Positions 36,334 through 45,692 of a DNA stretch of 64,000 bases are shown one piece after another. Under the pieces are notes generated by a model that was given only the letters and a program-made list of their open reading frames with translations, was not told where the DNA came from and ran no database searches. The translations under genes and the position numbers were made by a program. Within the stretch, counting starts at the first letter, position 1. Each line of letters begins with the position of its first letter. Origin of the DNA: Spirosoma endbachense (GTDB lineage: Bacteria; Bacteroidota; Bacteroidia; Cytophagales; Spirosomataceae); NCBI RefSeq assembly GCF_010233585.1, contig NZ_CP045997.1, positions 1,064,522 through 1,128,521 of the forward strand. The letters run 5' to 3'.

Positions 36334-37377
36334 ATGAGTAAGACCTATTTCTACCTGCTGCTGCTCGTTTACTGCGCAGCTTGCAGTACAACCCGACCCT
36401 TTAGAGACAGTAATGGAAAGCGTTTACTAAATAGCGTTGCTGAAATCCGGCGAATCAAAATCAATGGAATTAAACAATTTGTAACAATACGCGGAACAGA
36501 TCGACGTAACCCCATTCTGTTGTGGCTACACGGAGGACCGGGTAGTATATCGATGCCGTTTTATATGTATTATAATGCTCCTTTGGAGCAGCAGTTCACC
36601 GTCGTTTATTGGGATCAGCGCGGATCGGGAAAGTCGTATTCAGCCAGGATTGCACCTGCCAGTATGAGGATGGATCAGTTTATTGCCGATGCATACGAAT
36701 TGACAATCTGGCTCAAGAAACACTTTGGTCAGGACAAACTATTCCTTGTTGGGCATTCCTGGGGCGGATTACTAGGCATGCACGTAATTGCAAAACATCC
36801 TGACGATTACCGGGCTTTCGTGGCAGTTTCGCCTGTGTCTAATGGCCCCCAAAGTGAACAATTGTCGTACGAGTTTACGCTCAATAGCGCTCAGCAAAAA
36901 CAGGATACAGCAGCTGTAGCAACGCTGAAAAGAATTGGTCCACCAGAAAACGGATTGTACAAAGAGGGATTGGGAGCCCTTAAACAACAACGGAATTTAG
37001 TGCAAAAGTATGGAGGAGCCCTTCATCAGAACCTTAGAATGCCCGGTAGCCAACTCTTCTTACGATCCAGAGAATACAGCCTGCTTGATCTGTTAAAGAC
37101 CAATAAAATACAACGTTTATCTTACCCGATGGTGCAAACCATATGGCCACTAATGGATTTGAAAGCTCAAATTCCAGTCATCAAAGTTCCTGTCTATTTT
37201 TGTTTAGGGCGCTATGATTATAACTGTCCGTCTACCTTGGTAGCCAATTACTATAACTCCTTGCAGGCACCTTTTAAAGAACTCATCTGGTTCGAGGAGT
37301 CTGCTCACCTTCCCTGTTGGGAGGAGCCGCAAAAGTTCAACGCCTTACTGCAGGAAAAGTTGAATCAACAGAAATAA
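36334..37377 (+). CDS. Alpha/beta hydrolase lipoprotein, prolyl iminopeptidase-like
   Basis: Membrane-anchored hydrolase of 347 residues. The ATG at 36334 gives MSKTYFYLLLLVYCAACST with a lipobox-like Cys at the end of the hydrophobic stretch; a TTG six codons upstream is less likely. LLWLHGGPGS supplies the oxyanion hole typical of prolyl iminopeptidases, VVYWDQRGSGKS follows, and the nucleophile is Ser in VGHSWGGLLGMH. The acid is in CLGRYDYNCPS and the His in EESAHLPCWEEP. The natural substrate may be a peptide or an ester. Confidence 0.87.
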   Translation: MSKTYFYLLLLVYCAACSTTRPFRDSNGKRLLNSVAEIRRIKINGIKQFVTIRGTDRRNPILLWLHGGPGSISMPFYMYYNAPLEQQFTVVYWDQRGSGKSYSARIAPASMRMDQFIADAYELTIWLKKHFGQDKLFLVGHSWGGLLGMHVIAKHPDDYRAFVAVSPVSNGPQSEQLSYEFTLNSAQQKQDTAAVATLKRIGPPENGLYKEGLGALKQQRNLVQKYGGALHQNLRMPGSQLFLRSREYSLLDLLKTNKIQRLSYPMVQTIWPLMDLKAQIPVIKVPVYFCLGRYDYNCPSTLVANYYNSLQAPFKELIWFEESAHLPCWEEPQKFNALLQEKLNQQK

Positions 37378-37453
37378 AAGCAGATGGTGACTACCGGTTG
37401 CTATACTAGTCTTGAGTAATGCCCGTCCATCTAAGCGTATAGATGAACGTTAT

Positions 37454-37558
37454 TTAACTCGTCAGCCAGTGCTTCAAGTCAGGAGCCGACATATTGACGA
37501 GTTGGCTAAACTCCTGCTGTAAGGTCTGCTCCTGCGAGTGCGATGTCAGGGTTGCCAT
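37454..37558 (-). pseudogene. DUF3140 remnant, truncated
   Basis: A 34-codon frame starting with the ATG at 37556-37558. QQEFSQLVNMSAPDLKHWL matches the opening of DUF3140 proteins (normally about 90-110 residues), then it stops at TAA 37454. A one-base shift would continue as DELNNVHLY, so a frameshift and loss of the 3' part are likely. DUF3140 genes commonly neighbour DUF2945 genes, which is exactly the gene 12 bp upstream on this strand. Confidence 0.6.
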
Positions 37559-37569
37559 ACGAGTGTAGT

Positions 37570-37785
37570 TTATTTTTTATCGACTTCACTGGCTGACTTG
37601 ATCACTTCCTGACCATCCGCCTGCCTGATCACCAGGGCAGGCTCTTCTTGTGAACCTTTCCGTTTGATAGACTTGCCTTTAATCGTTTTTTTTACATCGT
37701 TTTGGTGGACCTCCGATACCTTTCCAACGCCCTCACTCTTGCCATACTTCCATTTAACGTTGTCCCCTTTTTTTGCCGTAGTCAT
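37570..37785 (-). CDS. DUF2945 (HVA1/Tudor-like) small basic protein
   Basis: 71-residue protein with KKGDNVKWKYGKSEGVGKV, KKTIKGKSIKRKGSQEEPAL and the end EVIKSASEVDKK, the standard DUF2945 pattern, an SH3/Tudor-like beta barrel. The family role is not known. It probably forms a two-gene unit with the DUF3140 remnant. Confidence 0.85.
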   Translation of the reverse strand: MTTAKKGDNVKWKYGKSEGVGKVSEVHQNDVKKTIKGKSIKRKGSQEEPALVIRQADGQEVIKSASEVDKK

Positions 37786-38239
37786 AGTACGTTGAGTTTT
37801 TTTAGATAAAGCTATGTGTAAGCCAAGTGTTTACGATAAGGCCTACTTTTCCGATGGGCTTTACCCAAAGGCCAAAGCGAGCCTGGGCTATGTTGAGACG
37901 GAAAGCCTAAAGCTATCCATCCAGAAATAATTCGGCGCAAACTAGGTCGGGTTATAAAAGTGAGTGCTTTATGAGATTGCCAGGCGGCAGATCTTTCTCT
38001 TAGAAGTACGTATAATCGTGCCGATTTTTACGGCCCGCTATTGCGCAGGGCAGCCTGAGCCGTACCTTTTTGTCGATAGATTCCGTTGTCTTTCCTGTTG
38101 GATTCCCCATCTTGTTTTAAGTCAATTTTAATCTTTTAGAAAGAAACGTGCAACGTTTCTCACCTACCCACGTCATTAGCGTACTATAAAACCACTACAT
38201 AAAACCCCTCGAATCCGGTAACGCTAATCGGTAATCCCT
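37786..38239. other. Gene-free stretch with one minor open frame
   Basis: 454 bp without a supported gene. A 38-codon frame at 37814-37930 (+) starts MCKPSVYDKAYFSDGLY and has no known relatives that I recognise. The last 100 bp serve as upstream region of the beta-barrel receptor gene; no clear TAnnTTTG promoter is visible. Confidence 0.35.
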
Positions 38240-40648
38240 ATGAAATCTTTTTTACTCGTTCTGCTCGCGTTTGCGTCGAGTATCGGCTTTGTATTGGCGC
38301 AACATGCTAAAATTTCCGGTTTACTCCTTGACTCAACGGCCAACAAACCCGTTGAATTTGCTACGGTAGCTCTTCTGAAAGAGGGAAAACCTATTCAGGG
38401 CGTTACTACCGATTCCAAAGGAGCTTTTGTCTTTAACAAGGCTCCCACGGGCGATTATTCCATTCAGGCTTCGTTTGTAGGCTATGCGCCAAAAACAGTG
38501 GAGAAAGTCACAGTTATGAGTGGGCAGGATATAGAAGTTGGCGTCATTAAAATGGCCCAGACGGCGCAAAAATTAGCCGAGGTAACTATAACTGAACAAA
38601 AGGCCCTGTTTGAGGAAAAATCGGACCGAATGGTGTACAACGCGGAAAAAGACATCAGTATCAAAGGTGGCGATGCGACTGACGTGCTGAAAAAAATTCC
38701 GTCGATAGCCGTTGATATTGAGGGCAATGTGCAGCTTCGGGGCAGCTCCAATATCAAGGTGCTGATCAATAACAAACCGTCCAGTATTGTCGCCCGCAGT
38801 ATTTCGGATGCGCTCAAACAAATTCCGGCCGATATTATCAAGCAGGTAGAAGTCATCACATCACCGTCGGCAAAATACGACGCAGAAGGTACGGCCGGCA
38901 TTATCAACATCATCACCAAGAAAAATTCAATACAGGGCACCAGTGGGTCGATCAGTCCTAATTTCGGCCAATGGAATAACTGGCAGAATGCCACGATCAA
39001 CCATCGGATGAAAAGCATATCGATCTCGGCCAATGGCGGTTATAGCGACTGGAAAAACAAACGGTATATCCAGCTACTACGGTCATTTACGAATGGAGAT
39101 ACGGTCACCAATCAGAACCAGACCCAATGGGTAACCGGCAATGGGAAAAACTTCTACGGTACGCTGAATATCGATTGGGATATCGACTCCCTGAATCGGC
39201 TTGGCGCTGGATTGAACTATTATAATGGCGCGAACACCAACGGCTTCGATATCAATTTTCAGGAAATTAGTCAGAGCGTAGTCAGCCAGTATTTTCGTCG
39301 GGATATGAGTCGCACCTACGATTGGGCCGGAGCAACCGTTAATCTGGACTATACCCGGTTGTTTAAAAAGCCCAAAAAAGAACTCACCTTCCTGATGCTT
39401 TATTCCTTTGAAGGCGAAGACAGCGATTACTGGTCTAATTTATTGAACCGGAGCAATTCGGTTTATTATCGGGAAAAAAGCTTTAACATCAGTAACAACA
39501 AAGAGGGCACCCTACAACTCGACTTTACCAATCCGCTGGATAGCATAAGCACGCTAGAAATGGGTAGCAAAACCATTTTCCGGCAAATATTAAGTGATTA
39601 CCGTATTGCCAGTGCCCTTGACGGGTCAACGGATTTCAAAGATATCCCGTCGCTGGCTAACGTTTTCGATTATGCGCAACAGGTAACGTCAGCCTATGCC
39701 GTTTATAATCGGACATCAAAGAAGAAATGGGGGCTAAATCTGGGTATGCGGTATGAGCACACCTTTATTCAGGCAAACTTCCTGAATGGTACAGCCTCTT
39801 TTTCGAATAACTACGGCAACTTTATTCCGAGTATTAGCTTATCCCGGAGTTTACCAAAGGAGCAGAAAGTTCGGATTAACTATTCACAGCGGATTCAACG
39901 CCCGCAGTTTTATTACCTCAATCCATACGTTAACCAGTCAGATTCGAAAAACCTATACGGTGGAAATCCCTATCTGAAACCCGAATTGACGCACTCGATC
40001 GAAGCCAACTACAGCGTTTCAATCAAGCAGACGAGCCTGAATGCTTCGCTCTTTCTGCGCCAGACAAACAACGCCATCGAAGGCATCAATACGGTCGATA
40101 ATGAAGGCGTTTTGAAACAGATATTCCAGAACGTAGCGCAGAATTCGGCCTATGGCGTAAACCTGAGCGCCAATACCAAACTGACGAAGCAATGGTCAAT
40201 CAACGGTTCGCTGAACGTTTTTTACAACATACTGGAAAGCACCGAACTAAACACACGTAATGCAGACTGGATGTACCGGATCAACCTGAATTCGAGCATT
40301 GATTTTGGGAAGGGCTATAAGGCCCAGCTCTTTGGCTTTTATAACTCAGCCCGGGTTAACCTGCAGGGCACCTACGGCGGCTTCGGTTTCTACAACGTAG
40401 TGCTACAAAAAGAAATCCTCAAGAAAAAAGCTACGATCGGATTTGGCTACGACAACCCGTTCAGCGAAACGATCAGCTGGCGTAATGATTTCGTCGGGCC
40501 CAATTTCGTACAAACGCAGGATGTCGCTATGTATCGGCGGGGCTGGCGTCTGAATCTGAAATATGAATTCGGTAAAATGAACAGCAGCCAACGCCAGAAA
40601 AAGCGGATCAGCAACGACGACAAGAAAGCGGGCGAAGGCAATAACTAA
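38240..40648 (+). CDS. Outer-membrane beta-barrel TonB-dependent receptor-like protein (OMP_b-brl_3)
   Basis: Protein of 802 residues with a signal peptide (SFLLVLLAFASSIGFVLAQ), a carboxypeptidase-D-like regulatory domain (about 25-110: KPVEFATVALLKEGKPIQGV), a plug (about 130-215: VLKKIPSIAVDIEGNVQLRG, TAGIINIITKKN) and a barrel of the outer-membrane beta-barrel family 3. This group lacks the SusD partner. A role in uptake of peptides, metals or other ligands is possible. The C-terminus is charged (SSQRQKKRISNDDKKAGEG) rather than ending in a beta strand. It stands alone and is convergent with the histidine kinase. Confidence 0.9.
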   Translation: MKSFLLVLLAFASSIGFVLAQHAKISGLLLDSTANKPVEFATVALLKEGKPIQGVTTDSKGAFVFNKAPTGDYSIQASFVGYAPKTVEKVTVMSGQDIEVGVIKMAQTAQKLAEVTITEQKALFEEKSDRMVYNAEKDISIKGGDATDVLKKIPSIAVDIEGNVQLRGSSNIKVLINNKPSSIVARSISDALKQIPADIIKQVEVITSPSAKYDAEGTAGIINIITKKNSIQGTSGSISPNFGQWNNWQNATINHRMKSISISANGGYSDWKNKRYIQLLRSFTNGDTVTNQNQTQWVTGNGKNFYGTLNIDWDIDSLNRLGAGLNYYNGANTNGFDINFQEISQSVVSQYFRRDMSRTYDWAGATVNLDYTRLFKKPKKELTFLMLYSFEGEDSDYWSNLLNRSNSVYYREKSFNISNNKEGTLQLDFTNPLDSISTLEMGSKTIFRQILSDYRIASALDGSTDFKDIPSLANVFDYAQQVTSAYAVYNRTSKKKWGLNLGMRYEHTFIQANFLNGTASFSNNYGNFIPSISLSRSLPKEQKVRINYSQRIQRPQFYYLNPYVNQSDSKNLYGGNPYLKPELTHSIEANYSVSIKQTSLNASLFLRQTNNAIEGINTVDNEGVLKQIFQNVAQNSAYGVNLSANTKLTKQWSINGSLNVFYNILESTELNTRNADWMYRINLNSSIDFGKGYKAQLFGFYNSARVNLQGTYGGFGFYNVVLQKEILKKKATIGFGYDNPFSETISWRNDFVGPNFVQTQDVAMYRRGWRLNLKYEFGKMNSSQRQKKRISNDDKKAGEGNN

Positions 40649-40819
40649 AGCGAGGTGGCACGGGTATGATCTTATAACTTAGTAAGTTGAGAGCAGTCCT
40701 ATACAAAATCAGATTGGTAGCCGTGCTAAAAGAGAGTGCCTTTCAGCAGACAGCCCAGTTAAAAATTACGTCTATACTGTTGACGCATGGGAGGGATCAT
40801 GCCAGTGTAAAAGCGCGTG

Positions 40820-43321
40820 CTAGACAGGCAGATAGATGCTGAACGTTGCTCCCTGCCCCGGCTGACTGCTGGCCGTAATCGCCCCGCCATGATTAACCAC
40901 AACCCGCTCACAAATCGCTAATCCAATGCCCGTGCCAGAAAATTCATGCTTGCCGTGCAGCCGCTGAAAGACTTGAAAAATGCGGTCTAGGTACTTTTCA
41001 TCAAAGCCGACCCCATTGTCGATTACATTTATCCGGTAATAGGCTTTAGCCGTTCGCGTGGGTTTTACCCCAGACGGTAGCTCATTGCCTTCAACCATTT
41101 CCGTGGTAATACGTATTATAGGGTCAACCGGAACGCCGGTCCGATCGGACCGGCGAAACTTGAGGGCATTTCCGAGTAGATTCTGGAAAAGCTGGGCTAG
41201 TTGGGAGGCATCACCCTGAATGGTTGGCAACGGATCGACCTTCACCTCGGCCTTCGTTTCATCCATGACAAGCTCCAAGGTGTTCAGCACGTCATCAACC
41301 ACCTCATTGAGCGGCACAAGCCTGGTCGCATCACGTTGCGTGGACAAGTGCGAAAAGTTGAGCAAATCCCGAATGAGGGTAGCCATGCGGCTAGCCGCTG
41401 ACTGCATCCGCTCAATATAAATTAATTCGTCGGCCGATAAGGACGTTTGCCGGGCGGTGAGTAAATTCCCAAACTGTTGAATTTTACGCAGGGGTTCCTG
41501 AAGATCGTGCGAAGCCACATAGGCAAATGTTTGCAGATTGTCATTTGAACGCAAGAGCAGCCGATTGGCTTCTTCGAGTTCTTCATTGTTGGCCTCCAGC
41601 TCTTTATTAGCAGTCGCCAGTTCTTCGGTGCGCTGCTGAACTTCATGCTCAAGAGCCGTTTGCAGTTCTCGCTGGAGGGTAATATCCCGAGCGGTACCAT
41701 TGAGACGAATAGCCTTCCCGCTGGCATCAAATACCGTCTTGCCATGCGCATGCAGAACCCGTTTCTGACCCGTTTTGGGATGAATGACGGTATAGGTTTG
41801 TTCGTAAATACCGTCCGATTCGGGTAAAAGGGCTTGGGCCACTGCAGCAGCAAGCCGGTCCTGATCCTCTGCCAATAGGATGGGAATCACCTGGTTATAG
41901 TCATGTGCCCCCGGATCGTTGCCAAACCATTCGATCATCCGATCCGAATAGGTGAGTCCGTTGGTGGCCACATCGATACTCCAGGTGCCTAGCTGGGCCA
42001 TCTCGACCGCCCCGCGCAGGCCAGCCTCGGTTTCTTCCAGCTGTTGACGAGCCAGTACCTGCGCCGTTACTTCCACAGCTGTCTCCAGGATCGCATATAC
42101 CTCACCGGCTGTGTTGACAAGGGGTTTTAAGCTAAAATCAAAATAGTACCTGCCAAACACGCCATCAATGGTCAAGTCGGCAGCGGCCCCTTTGGCTTCA
42201 TAGGCTACACCCGTGGTGAAAACCTGATCGAGTAGCTGTAACGCAAACTGATCGCCCGGATTGGTGAGCACTTGCCGGACTGGTTTGCCCAGAATTGATC
42301 GGCCTTTTCCAAAGTAGTTGATCATCAATTCGTTGGCTAACTCAATCACTAAGTCCGAACCAACAAACAAGGCCATGGCGACCGGGGCCTGCTCAATCAA
42401 GGCGTTCAGTTTGGCTTCACTCTCGGCTACTTTCTGGCGGGCTACGACTTGATCGGTGACCTCTACCGCTACTTGTAGAATGCCCGTGGTCACCTCATTC
42501 TCCGTCAGCGGCAGGTAACTAAACGTATAGTAACCCTGCACTAGTTTGCCGTTTTTGCGGAGTAGTGCGCCAAATTCCGAAACGGTAAAGGAAACGCCAG
42601 TCCGATATACGTTTTTGATAATGGTTTCGGCCGGTTCACCCACTAATTCGGGTAGCACCTGAAACCAGGGCTGTCCAATGATTGAAGGTGGTTTGTCCAG
42701 GATCTCCAGCACTTTGGCATTGGCCGTTTCGATGATCAGGTCTTCACCCCGCATGGTTCCAATTGCCACTGGCGCCTGTTCAAAGATGAGCCGATACCGG
42801 GCTTCACTGACTTGCAGTTTTTGTTGGTTAAGGACGGCACTGGTGGTTTCGGTACAGGTGACAAAGACCCCATTAATGTGGCCGCTATCGCCATAAGCCG
42901 GACTATAACTAAAGGTCCAGTAGATGTCTTCAATCTGACCATTGCGATAGAAAGGAACCAACTGGTTCTGGAAGAAAACCGGCTCTCCGGTATTCATGAC
43001 CTGGTTGATGAGTGGACCGATAAAGTCCCAGATTTCCGCCCACATTTCATGCCCTTTCCTGCCTTGGCCTGGATGTTTGCCGTTCTCTCCCAGGCTGGGA
43101 CGAAAGGCATCGTTGTAAAAACAAATCAAGTCCTCACCCCAGAACAGGAGCATGGGAAATGCGGAATGTAAAATAATACCCAGAATGGTTTTAAGGCTCT
43201 GCGGCCACCGATCGGCTGTGCCCAGGGCGGTTTTCGACCAGTCGTGGTTTCGGGTGAGTTCACCCATTTCTCCCCCTCCCTGCCAGAAAGGGTAGTTATG
43301 ATCAGGTGCAGCTGTTTCCAC
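40820..43321 (-). CDS. PAS-domain sensor histidine kinase
   Basis: Soluble kinase of 833 residues with no membrane helix. Four PAS-type units are seen: about 15-145 (DRWPQSLKTILGIILHSAFP), 170-290 (RLIFEQAPVAIGTMRGEDL), 300-420 (LNALIEQAPVAMALFVGSD) and 430-545 (MAQLGTWSIDVATNGLTYSD). A coiled coil (TANKELEANNEELEEANR) leads to the HisKA box YVASHDLQEPLRKIQQF and an ATPase domain with NLLGNALKF, DNGVGF and GTGIGLAI. The start is a GTG at 43321. No response regulator lies next to it. Multi-PAS kinases of this type sense internal redox or small molecules. Confidence 0.92.
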   Translation of the reverse strand: METAAPDHNYPFWQGGGEMGELTRNHDWSKTALGTADRWPQSLKTILGIILHSAFPMLLFWGEDLICFYNDAFRPSLGENGKHPGQGRKGHEMWAEIWDFIGPLINQVMNTGEPVFFQNQLVPFYRNGQIEDIYWTFSYSPAYGDSGHINGVFVTCTETTSAVLNQQKLQVSEARYRLIFEQAPVAIGTMRGEDLIIETANAKVLEILDKPPSIIGQPWFQVLPELVGEPAETIIKNVYRTGVSFTVSEFGALLRKNGKLVQGYYTFSYLPLTENEVTTGILQVAVEVTDQVVARQKVAESEAKLNALIEQAPVAMALFVGSDLVIELANELMINYFGKGRSILGKPVRQVLTNPGDQFALQLLDQVFTTGVAYEAKGAAADLTIDGVFGRYYFDFSLKPLVNTAGEVYAILETAVEVTAQVLARQQLEETEAGLRGAVEMAQLGTWSIDVATNGLTYSDRMIEWFGNDPGAHDYNQVIPILLAEDQDRLAAAVAQALLPESDGIYEQTYTVIHPKTGQKRVLHAHGKTVFDASGKAIRLNGTARDITLQRELQTALEHEVQQRTEELATANKELEANNEELEEANRLLLRSNDNLQTFAYVASHDLQEPLRKIQQFGNLLTARQTSLSADELIYIERMQSAASRMATLIRDLLNFSHLSTQRDATRLVPLNEVVDDVLNTLELVMDETKAEVKVDPLPTIQGDASQLAQLFQNLLGNALKFRRSDRTGVPVDPIIRITTEMVEGNELPSGVKPTRTAKAYYRINVIDNGVGFDEKYLDRIFQVFQRLHGKHEFSGTGIGLAICERVVVNHGGAITASSQPGQGATFSIYLPV

Positions 43322-43680
43322 AGAAAAAGGGGCTGAGTCGTCTCTTAAAGCACGAAGTTAATTTGTCTTTACTATTCGCACTCGATCCGTTAGGGTAGAC
43401 AACCTATCGTTACCAGATATTTGACACCTAAAATAGACTCGCAAATATGGTTAAATGTTCAGCTCAACTGTATCTGGTTGTAGAATTGATATCGCCTTTA
43501 GTGCTCAGCCCATTTAAACCTATAAGCCGGGCCGCCGATGCGCCGGGCCGCCGATGCGGTTTCAAAAACCTTATAGGTTTGTAATCAACCCCATAACTAT
43601 TCCGTATAAAAAGATAAATTGGAAGACCACTAGTAGGCACGCTAGCCATTTATCTTTTTATACACAATTTTCCCGTCAAG
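43322..43680. other. Intergenic stretch with a hairpin and tandem repeat
   Basis: About 360 bp without a supported gene, holding the repeat structure listed separately at 43516-43580. AT-rich DNA follows. Confidence 0.45.
43516..43580. repeat. Palindrome enclosing a 16-bp GC-rich tandem repeat
   Basis: AAACCTATAAG (43516-43526) and CTTATAGGTTT (43570-43580) are perfect inverted copies. Between them GCCGGGCCGCCGATGC occurs twice head to tail (43526-43541 and 43542-43557). The GC-rich unit contrasts with the AT-rich surroundings. It may be a member of a dispersed intergenic repeat or a terminator with an expanded loop. Confidence 0.7.
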
Positions 43681-43682
43681 AA

Positions 43683-43950
43683 TTAGAAATATAGTAGAAG
43701 TTTCAATGAACGATTTAAGTAGGAGAGAAGTAGCGTCAGGATCGATTCGTTTTGATCCCGGCCCAACTTAATGAGGAACAGACGATGATGAGTAAACCCA
43801 CCAGAAATACATCGCATAGGGCAAAGGCGAGCATGACAGCAAATTGAAGCCACGAATGCCAAAACGGATTCGCCCAATTCCAGATCCAGACAACGCCACG
43901 GCTGAAGCAATCATATAGCGCATATGCAAGGCAGGTCTTTATTGACAGCT
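43683..43950 (-). pseudogene. Remnant of a DUF2306-like membrane protein
   Basis: On the minus strand a frame reads PALHMRYMIASAVALSGSGIGRI, matching PAIHMRYIIACSVIF...FGRI of the intact paralogue next to it. A second frame then gives a hydrophobic run (MLAFALCDVFLVGLLIIVC) like the next helix of the family. The 5' half is absent. It starts right after the stop codon of the intact gene at 43953, so it is the 3' end of a further tandem copy. Confidence 0.65.
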
Positions 43951-43952
43951 TG

Positions 43953-44660
43953 TCAGAAAAACGTTTGGGCAAAGCTATTAGCCACCCTGTGCCACACCGG
44001 CCAAAAAGGTGCATACAGTAAAGAGCTGTGGCAAACCAGCAAAAATAGCAGCGAATACAAATATGGCCGGTAGGGTTTGTGTTTTACGATGTCGTAGATC
44101 AGAAAGCCAAGCAGGATGCTATCACAATACACATAGGACAGCAAAACGCCCTGCTCGGGAGCCATCCCGAGGTAGATGATGTTAATACGCCCAAAAGCGG
44201 GATTGAAAAAGATGACCGAACACGCAATGATGTAACGCATGTGTATGGCTGGTAAACGCCGATACCACATCGCCAGCCCATACAGGGTAAGAAAAGGTAC
44301 CAAATCAACAAAGGTCATGTATAAACCGTAGTCGATTAGCGTGACAGGACTTTGCTGATCGATGCCCCGTCGGTATTGAACCTGCGTTACCATCAGAATC
44401 GACAGGACAATGAGTGGCACCAGCCCATACGACGCTTTACCGATTAGCCTATGTAATTCTACTTTCCTGGCCCGAATGAGCAACGGTTGGGCGATGAGCA
44501 GCGCAATCCAGAGCACTAATAGAGTTGCGTGAAAATGATGAGCCGTAACCGATTGGGTAAATGTCGGGAACTGTTTAATATAGGTTTGAAAAAAGCCAGT
44601 GAAGCTGATTAGCAGCAAACTGATAAACAGGTAGCTTATATTTCTGTACGCTTTTTCCAT
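43953..44660 (-). CDS. DUF2306-like integral membrane protein (copy 1)
   Basis: Membrane protein of 235 residues with about seven hydrophobic helices. The first is YLFISLLLISFTGFF. It shares a signature with two other proteins here: H-x-H, then L-W, Q, LIR, HRL-G and SY-LVPL (here HFHATLLVLW, AQPLLIRARK, ELHRLIGKASYGLVPL). The paired histidines suggest a heme or metal site, as in DUF2306-type proteins, but that is inference. It lies downstream of an AraC gene, the same order as copy 2, and a broken extra copy follows. Confidence 0.75.
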   Translation of the reverse strand: MEKAYRNISYLFISLLLISFTGFFQTYIKQFPTFTQSVTAHHFHATLLVLWIALLIAQPLLIRARKVELHRLIGKASYGLVPLIVLSILMVTQVQYRRGIDQQSPVTLIDYGLYMTFVDLVPFLTLYGLAMWYRRLPAIHMRYIIACSVIFFNPAFGRINIIYLGMAPEQGVLLSYVYCDSILLGFLIYDIVKHKPYRPYLYSLLFLLVCHSSLLYAPFWPVWHRVANSFAQTFF

Positions 44661-44733
44661 AGCTTTGGTGTGTTAGCTCATGGGCAAATGTGGAAACAAT
44701 CAGGTCGTGTTTACCAGTAGAAAACCGACGTTT

Positions 44734-45591
44734 TTAAGCTAACCCCAACATTGTTGCGGGTGAAAGCGCAGATTCTGACAGCAGGGTGTTGGGAGACACA
44801 CCGGCAAACTCTTTTATGTCTTTGGATAGGTGCTGAAAATCCGTGTAGCCAAATTTGACGGCAACCGTAAGCCAGTCGAGATTAGCATGCATGGATTTGT
44901 AGGTAAATGCCTGGTGAAAGCGCGCAATCCGGCAATACAGTTTAGGGCCAATGCCCATCCGTTCGACAAACTTGCGCTCTACTTGCCGTGGGCTAAGACA
45001 TGCCTGACTGGCCAGCCAGTCCAGCGAGAATCGGGTGGGATTGTGCTGTAAAAACTGACCGATTTTATCAACCGAATGAAGCTCCGCTTTTACCCGCCGG
45101 ACTTTTACCAGCAAAAACGCGTCAATGATCTGTATCATTTCAGGGTAACTTTTCGCATGGAGTAATTGCTCATTCACCAAACGCATGGATGGATCGAAAA
45201 CCTGTTCAGCATCCGCAATTTTATCGGTAAACTCTACCAGAGATAATCTGCCCAGTAAGCGAAATAAGCCCCCTGGCTGAAAAATTACCCGGATAACTAA
45301 ATAGTCCTCGGAGGGCATGACGAAATTAATGCGGGAAATGGGTTGCCCGAAAATAACGCAGGGTGTCTCCTGACTGCTCGCTCCCGTCTGTTGATTGATT
45401 GCGGTGGCCAGCCCTTTGGGTAAAAACTCCAGCCCATGCTCCGGTAAAGGAGGCAGGGCCTGGACAAAAGTGGGCATGGCCGGACTGAAAACAAAATGAA
45501 ACAGCATGTACTCCTTCACAAAAGGCTGCAGAGCCGGATGAGGTAGAATGCGCTGATGTATCATGCTGTAAGATAGTGATTTACTTTGCAT
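44734..45591 (-). CDS. AraC family transcriptional regulator (module copy 1)
   Basis: Regulator of 285 residues; an internal ATG at 45564 may be the true start (MIHQRILPHPALQPFVKEY). The N-terminal domain has an AraC-type DUF6597-like pattern (PPLPEHGLEFLPKGL, FGQPISRINFVMPSEDYLVIRVIFQPGGLF). The HTH domain (about 170-270) contains LASQACLSPRQVERKFVERMG and VAVKFGYTDFQHLSKDIKEFAG. It is a close paralogue of the protein at 47784, and each is followed by a DUF2306-like membrane protein, which it probably regulates. Confidence 0.92.
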   Translation of the reverse strand: MQSKSLSYSMIHQRILPHPALQPFVKEYMLFHFVFSPAMPTFVQALPPLPEHGLEFLPKGLATAINQQTGASSQETPCVIFGQPISRINFVMPSEDYLVIRVIFQPGGLFRLLGRLSLVEFTDKIADAEQVFDPSMRLVNEQLLHAKSYPEMIQIIDAFLLVKVRRVKAELHSVDKIGQFLQHNPTRFSLDWLASQACLSPRQVERKFVERMGIGPKLYCRIARFHQAFTYKSMHANLDWLTVAVKFGYTDFQHLSKDIKEFAGVSPNTLLSESALSPATMLGLA

Positions 45592-45692
45592 GGGTCAACC
45601 TGCTTTTACCAGGACAGCGCTGTTCCAACAGGCTAAACCGATACCAATTTAGACTAAGCCAAGAGTGGGGTTGGCAGCCCTGACTGGTCAAA

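Noticed and set aside
40680..40720. AACTT/AAGTT repeat between the beta-barrel receptor and the PAS kinase as a terminator
   Set aside because: Stem of only five AT-rich pairs without a T-tract.
43953..44660. DUF2306-like protein as a cytochrome b561 or oxidase subunit
   Set aside because: The histidine spacing does not fit the paired-helix ligands of b561; only a loose resemblance to DUF2306 can be supported.
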